DNA of 64,000 nucleotides, taken from Eisenbergiella tayi. Its GTDB lineage: Bacteria > Bacillota > Clostridia > Lachnospirales > Lachnospiraceae. The notes beneath the pieces were generated by a model, which saw only the letters and a program-made list of their open reading frames with translations, was not told the DNA's origin and ran no database searches. Location: the NCBI RefSeq assembly GCF_001881565.1, contig NZ_MPDJ01000004.1:536272-600271 (forward strand), written 5' to 3'. The translations under genes were made by a program, and so were the position numbers. Shown here one piece after another: positions 8,708 through 17,875 of the stretch (the stretch's first letter is position 1; every line of letters begins with the position of its first letter).

Positions 8708-11700
8708 ATGTCACAAAGAACAGACATTCACAAAGTACTAATCATCGGCTCCGGCCCGATCATCATCGGCCAGGCCTGCGAATTCGATTATTCCGGCACT
8801 CAGGCCTGTAAGGCACTGCGTAAGCTTGGATATGAGATCGTTCTTGTCAATTCCAATCCGGCAACGATCATGACGGATCCGGAAACAGCAGATGTAACCT
8901 ATATTGAGCCGCTTAATGTAGAGCGGCTGGAGCAGATTATTGCCAAAGAGAGGCCCGATGCGCTTCTTCCCAATCTGGGAGGACAGTCCGGGCTGAATCT
9001 GTGTTCAGAGCTGAATAAAGCCGGCATTCTGGAAAAATACGACGTTAAAGTAATCGGCGTCCAGGTAGATGCCATCGAACGCGGCGAAGATCGTATTGAA
9101 TTCAAAAAAGCCATGAACGAGCTTGGCATTGAAATGGCCCGCAGTGAAGTTGCCTACAGTGTGGAAGAAGCGCTTGCAATCGCCGACCGCCTGGGTTATC
9201 CTGTCGTTCTCCGTCCCGCCTATACCATGGGCGGCGCAGGCGGCGGACTTGTTTACAATGTGGACGAGCTCAAAACCGTCTGTGCAAGAGGCCTTCAGGC
9301 CAGTATGGTAGGTCAGGTTCTCGTGGAAGAATCCATTCTCGGCTGGGAAGAACTGGAGCTGGAAATTGTAAGAGACTGTGAAAACAACATGATCACCGTC
9401 TGCTTCATTGAAAACATCGATCCCCTCGGCGTACATACCGGTGATTCTTTCTGCTCCGCTCCCATGCTCACCATATCCCAGGACTGCCAGAAGCGTCTGC
9501 AGGAGCAGGCCTACCGGATCGTGGAAAGCGTTCAGGTCATCGGCGGCACCAATGTACAGTTCGCCCACGACCCGGAAACCGATCGTATTGTTGTTATTGA
9601 AATCAACCCCAGAACCTCCCGTTCCTCCGCACTGGCCTCCAAGGCTACCGGGTTCCCCATCGCACTGGTTTCCGCCATGCTGGCATGCGGCCTTACCCTG
9701 AAGGATATCCCCTGCGGCAAGTACGGAACCCTGGATAAATATGTGCCCGACGGAGATTATGTGGTTATCAAATTTGCCCGCTGGGCCTTCGAAAAATTCA
9801 AGGGTGTTGAGGATAAGCTGGGCACCCAGATGCGCGCGGTAGGCGAAGTGATGAGCATCGGCAAAAATTATAAGGAAGCCTTCCAGAAAGCGATCCGCAG
9901 TCTGGAAACAGGCCGCTATGGCCTGGGGAATGCCGGGAACCTGGGAAGCAAAACAAAAGAACAGCTTCTCGCTCTTCTGATCACCCCTTCCAGCGAACGT
10001 CATTTCATCATGTACGAAGCTCTCCGCAAGGGTGCCACAGTAGAAGAAATCCATGAAATCACAAAGGTGAAAACCTATTTTATCACACAGATGCAGGAAC
10101 TGGTGGAGGAAGAAGAAGCCCTTGCAGCATGCAGAGGAAGCCTTCCTTCCGACGAAAGCCTTATCAAGGCTAAAAAAGACGGCTTTTCCGATAAATACTT
10201 AAGCCAGATTCTGGCTGTCCCTGAAGATGACATCCGCAGCCGCCGCATTCAGCTGGGTGTGGAGGAAACCTGGGAAGGCGTCCATGTCAGCGGCACGCCG
10301 GACAGTGCTTACTACTTCTCCACCTACAACGGAGAAGACAAAAACCCGATAAGCACCGATAAGCCCAAAGTAATGATTCTGGGCGGAGGCCCCAACCGCA
10401 TCGGCCAGGGCATTGAATTTGACTACTGCTGCGTCCATGCTTCACTCGCCCTGAAAAAGCTGGGCTTTGAAACCATCATTGTCAACTGCAACCCGGAAAC
10501 CGTGTCCACGGATTACGATACCTCCGATAAACTGTACTTTGAACCTCTGACCCTGGAGGACGTTCTGAGCATCTACAAAAAAGAAAAGCCCGTGGGTGTT
10601 ATTGCACAGTTCGGCGGCCAGACCCCGCTGAATCTGGCGAATGAACTGGAAAAGAACGGAGTTAAAATTCTCGGTACCGCCCCTTCCGTCATCGATCTGG
10701 CGGAAGACAGAGATCTGTTCCGCGCCATGATGGAAAAACTGGAAATCCCCATGCCGGAATCAGGAATGGCCACCACTGTGGAAGAAGCGCTGGAGATTGC
10801 CGGACGGATCGGCTATCCTGTCATGGTTCGCCCTTCCTACGTATTAGGCGGCAGAGGTATGGAAGTTGTATATGATGAGGAAAGCATGGCAGGCTATATG
10901 AAAGCCGCGGTAGGCGTAACTCCCGACCGCCCCATCCTCATTGACCGTTTCCTGAACCATGCCATGGAATGTGAAGCCGACGCCATCAGTGACGGTACCC
11001 ATGCTTTTGTTCCTGCCGTTATGGAGCATATCGAGCTTGCAGGCGTTCATTCCGGAGATTCTGCCTGCATCATTCCTTCCGTCCATATTTCTGCGGAAAA
11101 TGTGGAAACCATAAAGGAATATACCAGAAAAATAGCGGAGGAAATGCATGTCAAAGGCCTGATGAACATGCAGTATGCCATTGAAAACGGCAGGGTTTAT
11201 GTGCTGGAGGCCAATCCCCGCGCATCCCGTACGGTTCCGCTGGTATCCAAGGTCTGCAATATCCGTATGGTGCCGCTGGCCATCGATATCATAACCTCCG
11301 AGCTGACCGGGAAACCCTCTCCCGTACCCACTCTGCATGAGCAGTATATTCCTTATTACGGAGTAAAGGAAGCGGTATTCCCCTTCAATATGTTCCCGGA
11401 AGTAGATCCTGTCCTCGGGCCGGAAATGCGTTCTACCGGTGAAGTGCTCGGACTTTCCTATTCCTATGGCGAAGCCTTCTATAAGGCCCAGGAGGCAACA
11501 CAGTCCCGTCTTCCTCTGGAAGGCACCGTGCTGATTTCCGTGAACCGCAAGGATAAAGCGGAAGTGGTTGAGGTTGCACAGGCCTTTGCAGATGCCGGTT
11601 TCCATATCGTAGCGACCGGAAATACCTGCAGCCTGATCCGGGAAGCCGGAATCGAGGCGGAAAAAGTCAATAAGCTGTATGAAGGCAGGCCCAACATCCT

Positions 11701-11932
11701 GGATCTCATTACCAACGGCAAAATCCAGCTTGTGGTCAACAGCCCCGTCGGTAAGGAAAGCGTACATGACGACAGCTATCTTCGCAAAGCAGCCATCAAA
11801 GCGAAGATTCCCTATATGACCACCATTGCTGCCGCTCTGGCAACCGCCCATGGTATTAAATATGTGAAAGACCATGGCAACGGAGATGTGAAATCCCTGC
11901 AGGAGCTTCACAGCGAAATTAAAGCTAAATAA
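8708..11932 (+). CDS. carB: Carbamoyl-phosphate synthase large subunit
   Basis: Full-length 1074-residue ATP-grasp enzyme that makes carbamoyl phosphate from bicarbonate, ammonia (from the small subunit) and two ATP, feeding pyrimidine and arginine synthesis. Two homologous synthase halves are visible, each beginning with a nucleotide-binding signature (IIGSGPIIIGQACEFDYSG near residue 12; ILGGGPNRIGQGIEFDY near 557). Substrate-channel motifs such as ENIDPLGVHTGDS and INPRTSRSSALASKATG are intact, and the last 140 residues form the MGS-like allosteric domain (GFHIVATGNTCSLI). Start ATG 8708 with GGAGG. carA is not beside it in this window; the flanks are a nucleoside phosphorylase and a NUDIX gene, so carB stands alone. 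Confidence 0.97.
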   Translation: MSQRTDIHKVLIIGSGPIIIGQACEFDYSGTQACKALRKLGYEIVLVNSNPATIMTDPETADVTYIEPLNVERLEQIIAKERPDALLPNLGGQSGLNLCSELNKAGILEKYDVKVIGVQVDAIERGEDRIEFKKAMNELGIEMARSEVAYSVEEALAIADRLGYPVVLRPAYTMGGAGGGLVYNVDELKTVCARGLQASMVGQVLVEESILGWEELELEIVRDCENNMITVCFIENIDPLGVHTGDSFCSAPMLTISQDCQKRLQEQAYRIVESVQVIGGTNVQFAHDPETDRIVVIEINPRTSRSSALASKATGFPIALVSAMLACGLTLKDIPCGKYGTLDKYVPDGDYVVIKFARWAFEKFKGVEDKLGTQMRAVGEVMSIGKNYKEAFQKAIRSLETGRYGLGNAGNLGSKTKEQLLALLITPSSERHFIMYEALRKGATVEEIHEITKVKTYFITQMQELVEEEEALAACRGSLPSDESLIKAKKDGFSDKYLSQILAVPEDDIRSRRIQLGVEETWEGVHVSGTPDSAYYFSTYNGEDKNPISTDKPKVMILGGGPNRIGQGIEFDYCCVHASLALKKLGFETIIVNCNPETVSTDYDTSDKLYFEPLTLEDVLSIYKKEKPVGVIAQFGGQTPLNLANELEKNGVKILGTAPSVIDLAEDRDLFRAMMEKLEIPMPESGMATTVEEALEIAGRIGYPVMVRPSYVLGGRGMEVVYDEESMAGYMKAAVGVTPDRPILIDRFLNHAMECEADAISDGTHAFVPAVMEHIELAGVHSGDSACIIPSVHISAENVETIKEYTRKIAEEMHVKGLMNMQYAIENGRVYVLEANPRASRTVPLVSKVCNIRMVPLAIDIITSELTGKPSPVPTLHEQYIPYYGVKEAVFPFNMFPEVDPVLGPEMRSTGEVLGLSYSYGEAFYKAQEATQSRLPLEGTVLISVNRKDKAEVVEVAQAFADAGFHIVATGNTCSLIREAGIEAEKVNKLYEGRPNILDLITNGKIQLVVNSPVGKESVHDDSYLRKAAIKAKIPYMTTIAAALATAHGIKYVKDHGNGDVKSLQELHSEIKAK

Positions 11933-11948
11933 TTCGGCATGCTGCATT

Positions 11949-12017
11949 AAAAAAGCCTTGTACTTGATTTCCGGAAAGTGTTATGATACACTCCCGGAAG
12001 GAGTACAAGGCTTTTTT
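11949..12017. terminator. Long intrinsic terminator after carB, usable from both sides
   Basis: Outer arms AAAAAAGCCTTGTACT (11949-11964) and AGTACAAGGCTTTTTT (12002-12017) pair perfectly. The inner part pairs further (TTCCGG/CCGGAA, AGTGT/ACACT). T-runs exist on both strands, so it can also end the convergent NUDIX transcript. Confidence 0.9.
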
Positions 12018-12151
12018 ATCTTTTCATTTCAGAAACTCTTTTTGCCATTTATTTTATGAAAATACTTACCTGCATACTTACTGACTAACATTGTATACTA
12101 CTATAATGTAACCAGATCTTGGAGTGCAAATTACCTCATTTTCCAGAAAAC

Positions 12152-12646
12152 CTAAAAATCAGTTAATCTAAGTAATTTAGCAAAATCATAAAATGATAAA
12201 AATTCTCCATTATTATACATATCAATTAAAACATCCAAGCTTACTAATTTTACAGAACTAGTTTCATTCTCCTGCAAAACCAAGTTATTTAATTCTACTT
12301 CTTGATGAAATAACCATACATCACATATAGCATGAATATCTTCAAAAAAATATGATGTCAAAAATCTTCCATTTTCAGGTTTAAGTAACAGCCCCACTTC
12401 CTCCTTAGTCTCTCTAACTGCAGCTTCAATACTCGTCTCGCCAAAGATTACACCTCCACCTGTACACTCCCACATTCCCCCAAAACTTTTATTCTCAGCC
12501 CGCCTGGAAATCAGATAATTGGATTTATAATCTTTAATCCAAGCATGTACAATCAAATGGTATTCTCCATTATTTAATTGTGTATCCCGTTCAACAATTC
12601 GGCCAACTGGTACTCGTTCTTTATTAATCACTTCTACCATTTCCAT
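12152..12646 (-). CDS. NUDIX hydrolase
   Basis: Protein of 164 residues with a complete Nudix box: G64-x5-E70-x7-R78-E79-x2-E82-E83-x-G85. It should hydrolyse a nucleoside diphosphate linked to another group; the start (EVINKERVPVGRIVERDTQL) resembles IPP-isomerase/YfcD-like Nudix proteins, but I would not name a substrate. The gene is clearly AT-richer than its neighbours, which hints at separate acquisition. ATG at 12646 follows a modest GAAGAG site. It converges on carB across the shared terminator. Confidence 0.85.
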   Translation of the reverse strand: MEMVEVINKERVPVGRIVERDTQLNNGEYHLIVHAWIKDYKSNYLISRRAENKSFGGMWECTGGGVIFGETSIEAAVRETKEEVGLLLKPENGRFLTSYFFEDIHAICDVWLFHQEVELNNLVLQENETSSVKLVSLDVLIDMYNNGEFLSFYDFAKLLRLTDF

Positions 12647-12721
12647 ATCAATTACTCTTCTTTCATATCAGAAATATGTATCTTGAGCAATATACTATAA
12701 TACCTTCTTCTTTTTAAATTT

Positions 12722-14917
12722 TCATAATAATCCATAATAGACTTCCGCATTCCCGTACCGGTTTGCCAGATTGCCCGTCACCACAATACGGATATGATTT
12801 TCTCCTTCTTTCAGCCAGTCAGTAAGCTTCACCTCATGAGGATTCCAGAAGGTAACACCCGCAAAGCTGCCGTTTATGTAATATTCCACCATCTCTTCCG
12901 CCGAAACAGGAAGCACCCATTCGGTATCATCCTTTCCAGTGGTTTCCTTTTTCCCCTTTTCCCAATAAAAGCTTCCTTCGTATTCCTTTTGAAGAGCGTC
13001 CGTATTTTCTCCGACCAGCTTCCAGTTTTGGATTTTTATTTCTTCTTTTCCCGGACGGTACCTGAGGCCAGCCTGTTCGTACTCCTCCGGCGTACATAGA
13101 ATCAAAAGTAGGCTTTCCCTCCTTGCCAGCTCCAGATGAAAGGCCATGCGGCCCTCCTGCTGCCGTACCGGGATTCCATAGCATTCATTCTTCCACAGGT
13201 CATAGGCTGCCAGACAGCTGTCGACCTTATTTCCTGCTTCTATTTCCGTCTCCTCCGAGACAGCCGTTTCCCCCTCATTCACGATAAAGAAGCATTCCTT
13301 CCCCTCCTTGATAAAATGAGTAAGCCGCAAAGTGGGGCAGGCATTCTTAAGCCTCAGTTCCTGCTCCCCCGCTTCTTTGGCCGAACGGATTCTTTTCACC
13401 GACGGCATCCCGCCGGGCAGTAAGCTGTGAACTTCATCTCCAAAAACACAGCTGTACGCCTGTCCGGCGCAAACCAGTTTCCCATTTTCTTCCCTACAGC
13501 CTTCCAGGCAACGCAGGGGAAGATAATTGAATACCACCTGTTTTTCATAAAATTCCTTTACTTCCTTCCAGTGCAGGTTTCGATTATCACACAAAACCGC
13601 CACATCGGCACAGTTCTTCCCATCCGTTCCCATATAGGACAGTCGGCTCATATAGCCGGAAATCTGTTCATAATGGTTCCACCAGATACTGTTTGCCCCC
13701 ACATCCGGCGGACGTTCTTCCTTTCTCGCGCCTTCAATACTGTAATAAAATGCATGAGGTATAAACAGATTCACACCCCGGACCGCCAGCCAGTCCAGAT
13801 ACCATTTCATATCGCTGCCCGTAAAATACCAGGGAATCGTGACACCATCCGCTGTTCTGTTGCATGCGCCAAAGCATTCATTGGAATTGCGCCGTCTTCC
13901 CATCAGCCTTGCGGCATCTGAAGAGCATTTTCCCATGACACTGTCCATCCCTTCCAGGCCGCCTTTTTCCGGCGCCACCCAGCGCAGGGCCAAATCCTGC
14001 CCGGGTATATGGAAATACTGCTGCACATCAATATCATCGCTTTGATGAGGATGTCCCATAAGGGCGATGCCATGGGCTTCACACCAGGAAGACAGCTTCC
14101 CGTAATATACCCGGCCTTCCCTGTCCGTAATCACCTGATGATAAACAGCGGTTGTTCTATTTTCTTTTCCTTCAAAAAGAGCTTCCAGCTCCTCTGTTTT
14201 TCCGCCCCGGCTGCAGATTTCCTCTTCCAGCCCCGGCGTCCAGGGAAAGAAAGGCTTTTCCGCAGTACCCAACCCGTTTCTGCCAAGAATACTGGGTTCA
14301 TCGGTAAAAAAGCCGATTATTGTAGAACCGAAATATTCCTTCAGAACCTCATAATAGCGTTCATGGGTGAACTTCAGGAACAAATCCACCGCCTTCGGAT
14401 TCAGAATATCTGCGCTTAAAGGCGCTCCCGGCTCCCCGTCGTCCTCCCCGAAATGAATGCCCCGTATCGTACCCTGGTTATGCCTGCATACCAGAAATTT
14501 TCCATTTGCCAGCCGGGCAACCACCCTCTCCTCACCGACGTGATCGTTCTCGTCCCAGTCATCTTCCAGTGTAAGGCCGACGGATGCTAGGGCCGGATCG
14601 GCAGCCGCAATCATACCATGAGCGGAGCCGGAAGGATACATGCCTTCATCATACAGCACAACCTGCATCCTTTCTTCGTGGGCTGTTTCCACCGCAGTCT
14701 TCACATAATGCATAAAAGCATCGGACAGGTAAGGAATGCTTTCCGGGATTCCCATTCTGGGATGCAGGACAAATCCATAAATCCCCTTATCCCTGAAATC
14801 CCGGATTTGACGTATGATCTCCTCATCTGTAAAATCGCCGTTGAAGAACCAGAAGGGAAAGGCTGTATATTCCCGATCCGGTTTCCTCAGTTTTTCTGTT
14901 AATGTTATCAGTCCCAT
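12722..14917 (-). CDS. Glycoside hydrolase, GH106-like (putative alpha-L-rhamnosidase-type)
   Basis: Cytoplasmic protein of 731 residues without a signal peptide. The start, FPFWFFNGDFTDEEIIRQI then GIYGFVLHPRMG, and the central barrel segments (VVLYDEGMYPSGSAHG, IGFFTDEPS, RRNSNECFGA) are typical of a large family of clostridial and Bacteroidota glycosidases related to GH106. A C-terminal beta domain (EYYINGSFAGVTFWNPHEV... ENHIRIVVTGNLANRYG) resembles a carbohydrate-binding jelly roll. The acid residues in FTDEPS and SNECFG are candidate catalytic Glu. The exact sugar is unproven. It is expressed alone from a promoter with a cre/LacI-type operator at the transcription start, so sugar or catabolite control is likely. 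Confidence 0.7.
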   Translation of the reverse strand: MGLITLTEKLRKPDREYTAFPFWFFNGDFTDEEIIRQIRDFRDKGIYGFVLHPRMGIPESIPYLSDAFMHYVKTAVETAHEERMQVVLYDEGMYPSGSAHGMIAAADPALASVGLTLEDDWDENDHVGEERVVARLANGKFLVCRHNQGTIRGIHFGEDDGEPGAPLSADILNPKAVDLFLKFTHERYYEVLKEYFGSTIIGFFTDEPSILGRNGLGTAEKPFFPWTPGLEEEICSRGGKTEELEALFEGKENRTTAVYHQVITDREGRVYYGKLSSWCEAHGIALMGHPHQSDDIDVQQYFHIPGQDLALRWVAPEKGGLEGMDSVMGKCSSDAARLMGRRRNSNECFGACNRTADGVTIPWYFTGSDMKWYLDWLAVRGVNLFIPHAFYYSIEGARKEERPPDVGANSIWWNHYEQISGYMSRLSYMGTDGKNCADVAVLCDNRNLHWKEVKEFYEKQVVFNYLPLRCLEGCREENGKLVCAGQAYSCVFGDEVHSLLPGGMPSVKRIRSAKEAGEQELRLKNACPTLRLTHFIKEGKECFFIVNEGETAVSEETEIEAGNKVDSCLAAYDLWKNECYGIPVRQQEGRMAFHLELARRESLLLILCTPEEYEQAGLRYRPGKEEIKIQNWKLVGENTDALQKEYEGSFYWEKGKKETTGKDDTEWVLPVSAEEMVEYYINGSFAGVTFWNPHEVKLTDWLKEGENHIRIVVTGNLANRYGNAEVYYGLL

Positions 14918-14933
14918 ATCATTCCCCTTTTAA

Positions 14934-14956
14934 TGTAAGCGTTTACACACAGTATA
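14934..14956 (-). promoter_or_regulatory. Promoter plus cre/LacI-type operator of the GH106-like gene
   Basis: Minus-strand extended -10 TGCTATACT (TATACT at 14951-14956) is followed at the start site by TGTAAGCGTTTACA (14934-14947), which fits the catabolite-responsive element pattern TGTAARCGYTTACA. Either CcpA or a local LacI-family repressor would block initiation there. Confidence 0.7.
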
Positions 14957-14959
14957 GCA

Positions 14960-15317
14960 TAAAATTTTCTAAAATTAAATACTGGAATGATCCTTAATTT
15001 TCTTTTTTACATTAGTATTCCCATATCGTATCTTGCCGGAATCCAGCTTCTATCCTATCCATATTCCTTTCCTACTCTCCTATTCATCCGCATTTCCTAC
15101 ATCCCCGCCTGTCGTAAATATAAATGGACTTACAAGGTCATTGAAACAGCATTGTAATAAAATCACATGTATGGTATGGTTTTTATTGATTAACTACATG
15201 AAATCTTCAGACAAAAAACAGACAGGAAGAGTAATAGAAAAGAAAGCGCTTTCAGCATTCCTGAATTGGATGTCATTTTAATAACGAGCACACAAAAGTG
15301 TGCAGACAGGAGAAAAA
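14960..15317. other. AT-rich intergenic stretch
   Basis: No supported gene; an 82-codon open frame here has no ribosome site and AT-drift composition. It holds a cre-like perfect palindrome GAAAGCGCTTTC (15243-15254) and a short hairpin GCACAC-AAAA-GTGTGC (15288-15303) directly before the ribosome site of the next gene. A weak TTGTAA/TATGGT promoter pair may lie around 15152-15180. Confidence 0.5.
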
Positions 15318-16265
15318 ATGATAAGAATAGTTCCTATGAAAGCAGAACATATTCCGGATGCCGTTAATTTATGGAAAGAGCAGTTTGTCAGGTATTGTTA
15401 CAGTAATTCATTCCCGGATTTTACTGCCGGAGGTCTGCCGGTTATAAATGCATATCTCAAAGAGCAAACAGAAAAAGAGAATGCCATAATAATAAAACGT
15501 GACAGCGATATCATCGGGTATATGGCATGGATGTATTTTGATTTTCATAAGGAAAGGACTGCATTCCTACCCACTGCTGCCCACGCTGCTTCGCCACATG
15601 ATGATATCAGAATATATGAGGAAATGTATTACCATGCCGCTCAGAAATGGGTGGATGATAAGCGATTTAACCATTTATGGATGACTTATTCTGATAATCA
15701 CCCCCTCAGAGAAAAATTATATGATATTGGCTTCGGCTCCTATGTCATCGATGCATGTCAATCGACCGGTGCGCTGAACTTATCCGTTACATGCGATTAT
15801 GAGATATCCTCCTCCGGAATAAAGGATGTTGATGAACTGCTTGCATTCGCTAACCTTTCAAACGAATATTATACGGCAAGCCCTGTCTTCTTAAAGAGGA
15901 ATGAATATTCAGCAGCCGAAATCACGGAATTTCTGAAGGAAGGTTATATTCTGACCGCCCGTGATAAAGGCAGAATTATCGGAGTAATGAGTTTTTCCCT
16001 GGATCCGGGGTATCATTTTGAACATTTAACTGCTGCTGACAGTTCTTCCATTAAATTTATAGGTGCGTTCATACATTGCGACTATCGCGGAAGAGGCATC
16101 GGTACCGCTTTGCTGGAAAAAGTATTCGCCATCTGCAGGGAAAAGCGTAAATCCTATCTTCATGTGAGTTTTGAAACGGCTAATCCGGATGCAGTACATT
16201 TCTGGCCGAAATATTTTAAACCGGCGATCCACTCCGTCAGAAGAACAATTAATAAGGATATATAA
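15318..16265 (+). CDS. Tandem-GNAT acetyltransferase
   Basis: Protein of 315 residues with two GNAT folds. The N-terminal one (IRIVPMKAEHIPDAVNLWKEQF... DIIGYMAWMYFDF) looks degenerate; the C-terminal one has the acetyl-CoA loop DYRGRGIGTALLEKV and a closing FETANPDAVHFWPKYF. It should transfer an acetyl group from acetyl-CoA to an amine; the substrate is unknown. The ATG at 15318 has AGGAG 6 bases upstream; an upstream in-frame GTG lies within the hairpin and is less likely. Confidence 0.85.
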   Translation: MIRIVPMKAEHIPDAVNLWKEQFVRYCYSNSFPDFTAGGLPVINAYLKEQTEKENAIIIKRDSDIIGYMAWMYFDFHKERTAFLPTAAHAASPHDDIRIYEEMYYHAAQKWVDDKRFNHLWMTYSDNHPLREKLYDIGFGSYVIDACQSTGALNLSVTCDYEISSSGIKDVDELLAFANLSNEYYTASPVFLKRNEYSAAEITEFLKEGYILTARDKGRIIGVMSFSLDPGYHFEHLTAADSSSIKFIGAFIHCDYRGRGIGTALLEKVFAICREKRKSYLHVSFETANPDAVHFWPKYFKPAIHSVRRTINKDI

Positions 16266-16325
16266 ATATTTTTTGTCACAAAGTATGTTTTCCGCAGTCT
16301 AACTGTATAAAGGAGGAAGAATTCT

Positions 16326-17171
16326 ATGAATAACAATCGCACTGAAATAACCCCCGATGCTGTGGAAAAGGCAGTTTCCGGGGATCGTAAGGCCCTGGAG
16401 GAACTGCTTACGGGCATACAGGATCCCGTATTCCATCTTTCCCTGCGTATGCTGGGAAGCATACCCGATGCAGAGGACGCCACACAGGAAATCCTTTTAA
16501 AGGTTATGACACATCTTTCCTCATTCCGTGGGGAAAGCGCCTTTACCACCTGGGTTTTCCGCATTGCCGTCAATCATCTGAAGGATTACAAAAAGCATAT
16601 GTTTGCCAACCATCCTTTAAGCTTCGAATATTATGGAGCGGATATTGACAGCGGAAAGGAAAAGGAAATACCCGCCCTTTCCCCGGAACTGGATCATGAC
16701 CTTCTGGAACAGGAGCTGAAGCTCTCCTGTACCAATGTCATGCTTCAATGTCTGGATCCGGAAAGCCGCTGCATCTTTATTCTGGGAACCATGTTTCAGG
16801 CCGACAGCCGGATTGCCGGCGACATTCTGGATATGACGCCTGAAAATTACCGGCAGAAGCTGTCCAGGGCCAGGAAGAAAATGTCCGCTTTCCTGAAAGA
16901 ATACTGCGGACTGACCGGCGGAAAATGCGCCTGCAAAAGAAGAATCCCCTACGCAGCCGCCACACACCGCATCCATCCGGAAGCTGTGGAATATTCGCCG
17001 CTGGCGGTTCCCAATCCGGACGCGGATGAATTTGTTAAGCACATGGAAGAAATCGATGACCTTTCCCTGCTTTTTTCTTCCCTCCCCACCTTCCGCGCCA
17101 CTGCCGAGGCCAGAAAATTCCTTTCTGATTTTCTGAGTTCCGACAGATGCAGCTATATTATGAACGCATAA
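16326..17171 (+). CDS. ECF-type RNA polymerase sigma factor with Cys-containing C-terminal extension
   Basis: Sigma factor of 281 residues. Region 2 spans about residues 15-80 (SLRMLGSIPDAEDATQEILLKV... AFTTWVFRIAVNHLKDYKK) and region 4 about 125-180 (LDPESRCIFILGTMFQADSRIAGDILDMTPENYRQKLSRARKKM). It is followed by an unusual extension of about 90 residues beginning CGLTGGKCAC, which may bind metal or replace a separate anti-sigma factor. No anti-sigma gene is adjacent. It has an ideal AAAGGAGG site and probably shares a transcript with the DUF2461 gene 16 bases later. Target promoters are unknown. Confidence 0.88.
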   Translation: MNNNRTEITPDAVEKAVSGDRKALEELLTGIQDPVFHLSLRMLGSIPDAEDATQEILLKVMTHLSSFRGESAFTTWVFRIAVNHLKDYKKHMFANHPLSFEYYGADIDSGKEKEIPALSPELDHDLLEQELKLSCTNVMLQCLDPESRCIFILGTMFQADSRIAGDILDMTPENYRQKLSRARKKMSAFLKEYCGLTGGKCACKRRIPYAAATHRIHPEAVEYSPLAVPNPDADEFVKHMEEIDDLSLLFSSLPTFRATAEARKFLSDFLSSDRCSYIMNA

Positions 17172-17187
17172 GGAGAAAAAATGTGAT

Positions 17188-17874
17188 ATGAATGATAATT
17201 GTATGCTGGCCTTTCTGAACGCTATGAAGGAAAATAATACAAAGGAATGGATGAGCGCCAACAAGAGCTGGCAGAAGGAAGCCAATGCAGACTTTGAAAA
17301 GCTTTTATGCCGGATTCTTTCTGAACTTTCCGCCGCCGGCTGCCCCATGTCGGGGGGACATGATGTGAAAGATTTTATCATGCGGTATGCCCGGGATACC
17401 CGTTTCAGTCATGACAAATCCCCTTACCATGCCTCTCTGAGAGCGCATCTGTCCCCGGCAGGACGGCTCCCCATTCCGGTAGGCTTCTATATCCACCTTG
17501 AACCGGGAAACAGTTTTCTCGGAGGAGGGCTTTTTGCATCCCAGTTTAAGGATGCCACCTCCATGATACGAAATCACATCGTTTCCCATGGAGAGCAATG
17601 GGAAGCGATCCTCCGGGAACCAGCCTTTGCAGAAAAGTTTGTTCTGGTCGGGGAAAAGTTGAAGAATGTCCCCAGGGAATATGATGCGGCGCTTTCCGTC
17701 AGTGAATACCTGAAGCATAAAAGCTGGGCAATCGAATATCCGGTTTCCGATGAAGAGCTGGAGCATGCGGAACTCTTTGCCCAAAACGCGGCTGCCGTTT
17801 TTCTGCTGATGAAACCCTTCAACGATTTCCTGAATCAGGCCCTGGAGGGCTTTCATATGCCGGAGCGGGGGTGA
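17188..17874 (+). CDS. DUF2461 (TIGR02453) family protein
   Basis: Protein of 228 residues matching the whole DUF2461 family: FLNAMKENNTKEWMSANK, RYARDTRFSHDKSPYHASLRAHLSP, GFYIHLEPGNSFLGGGLF. The fold is thought to be enzyme-like but no reaction is established. It lies 16 bases after the ECF sigma gene and is probably cotranscribed. Its TGA at 17874 meets the stop of nadR (17876) head-on with no room for a terminator between. Confidence 0.88.
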   Translation: MNDNCMLAFLNAMKENNTKEWMSANKSWQKEANADFEKLLCRILSELSAAGCPMSGGHDVKDFIMRYARDTRFSHDKSPYHASLRAHLSPAGRLPIPVGFYIHLEPGNSFLGGGLFASQFKDATSMIRNHIVSHGEQWEAILREPAFAEKFVLVGEKLKNVPREYDAALSVSEYLKHKSWAIEYPVSDEELEHAELFAQNAAAVFLLMKPFNDFLNQALEGFHMPERG

Positions 17875-17875
17875 A

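Noticed and set aside
15033-15281. 82-codon open frame upstream of the tandem-GNAT gene
   Set aside because: No ribosome site, no recognisable protein character, and it runs into regulatory palindromes.
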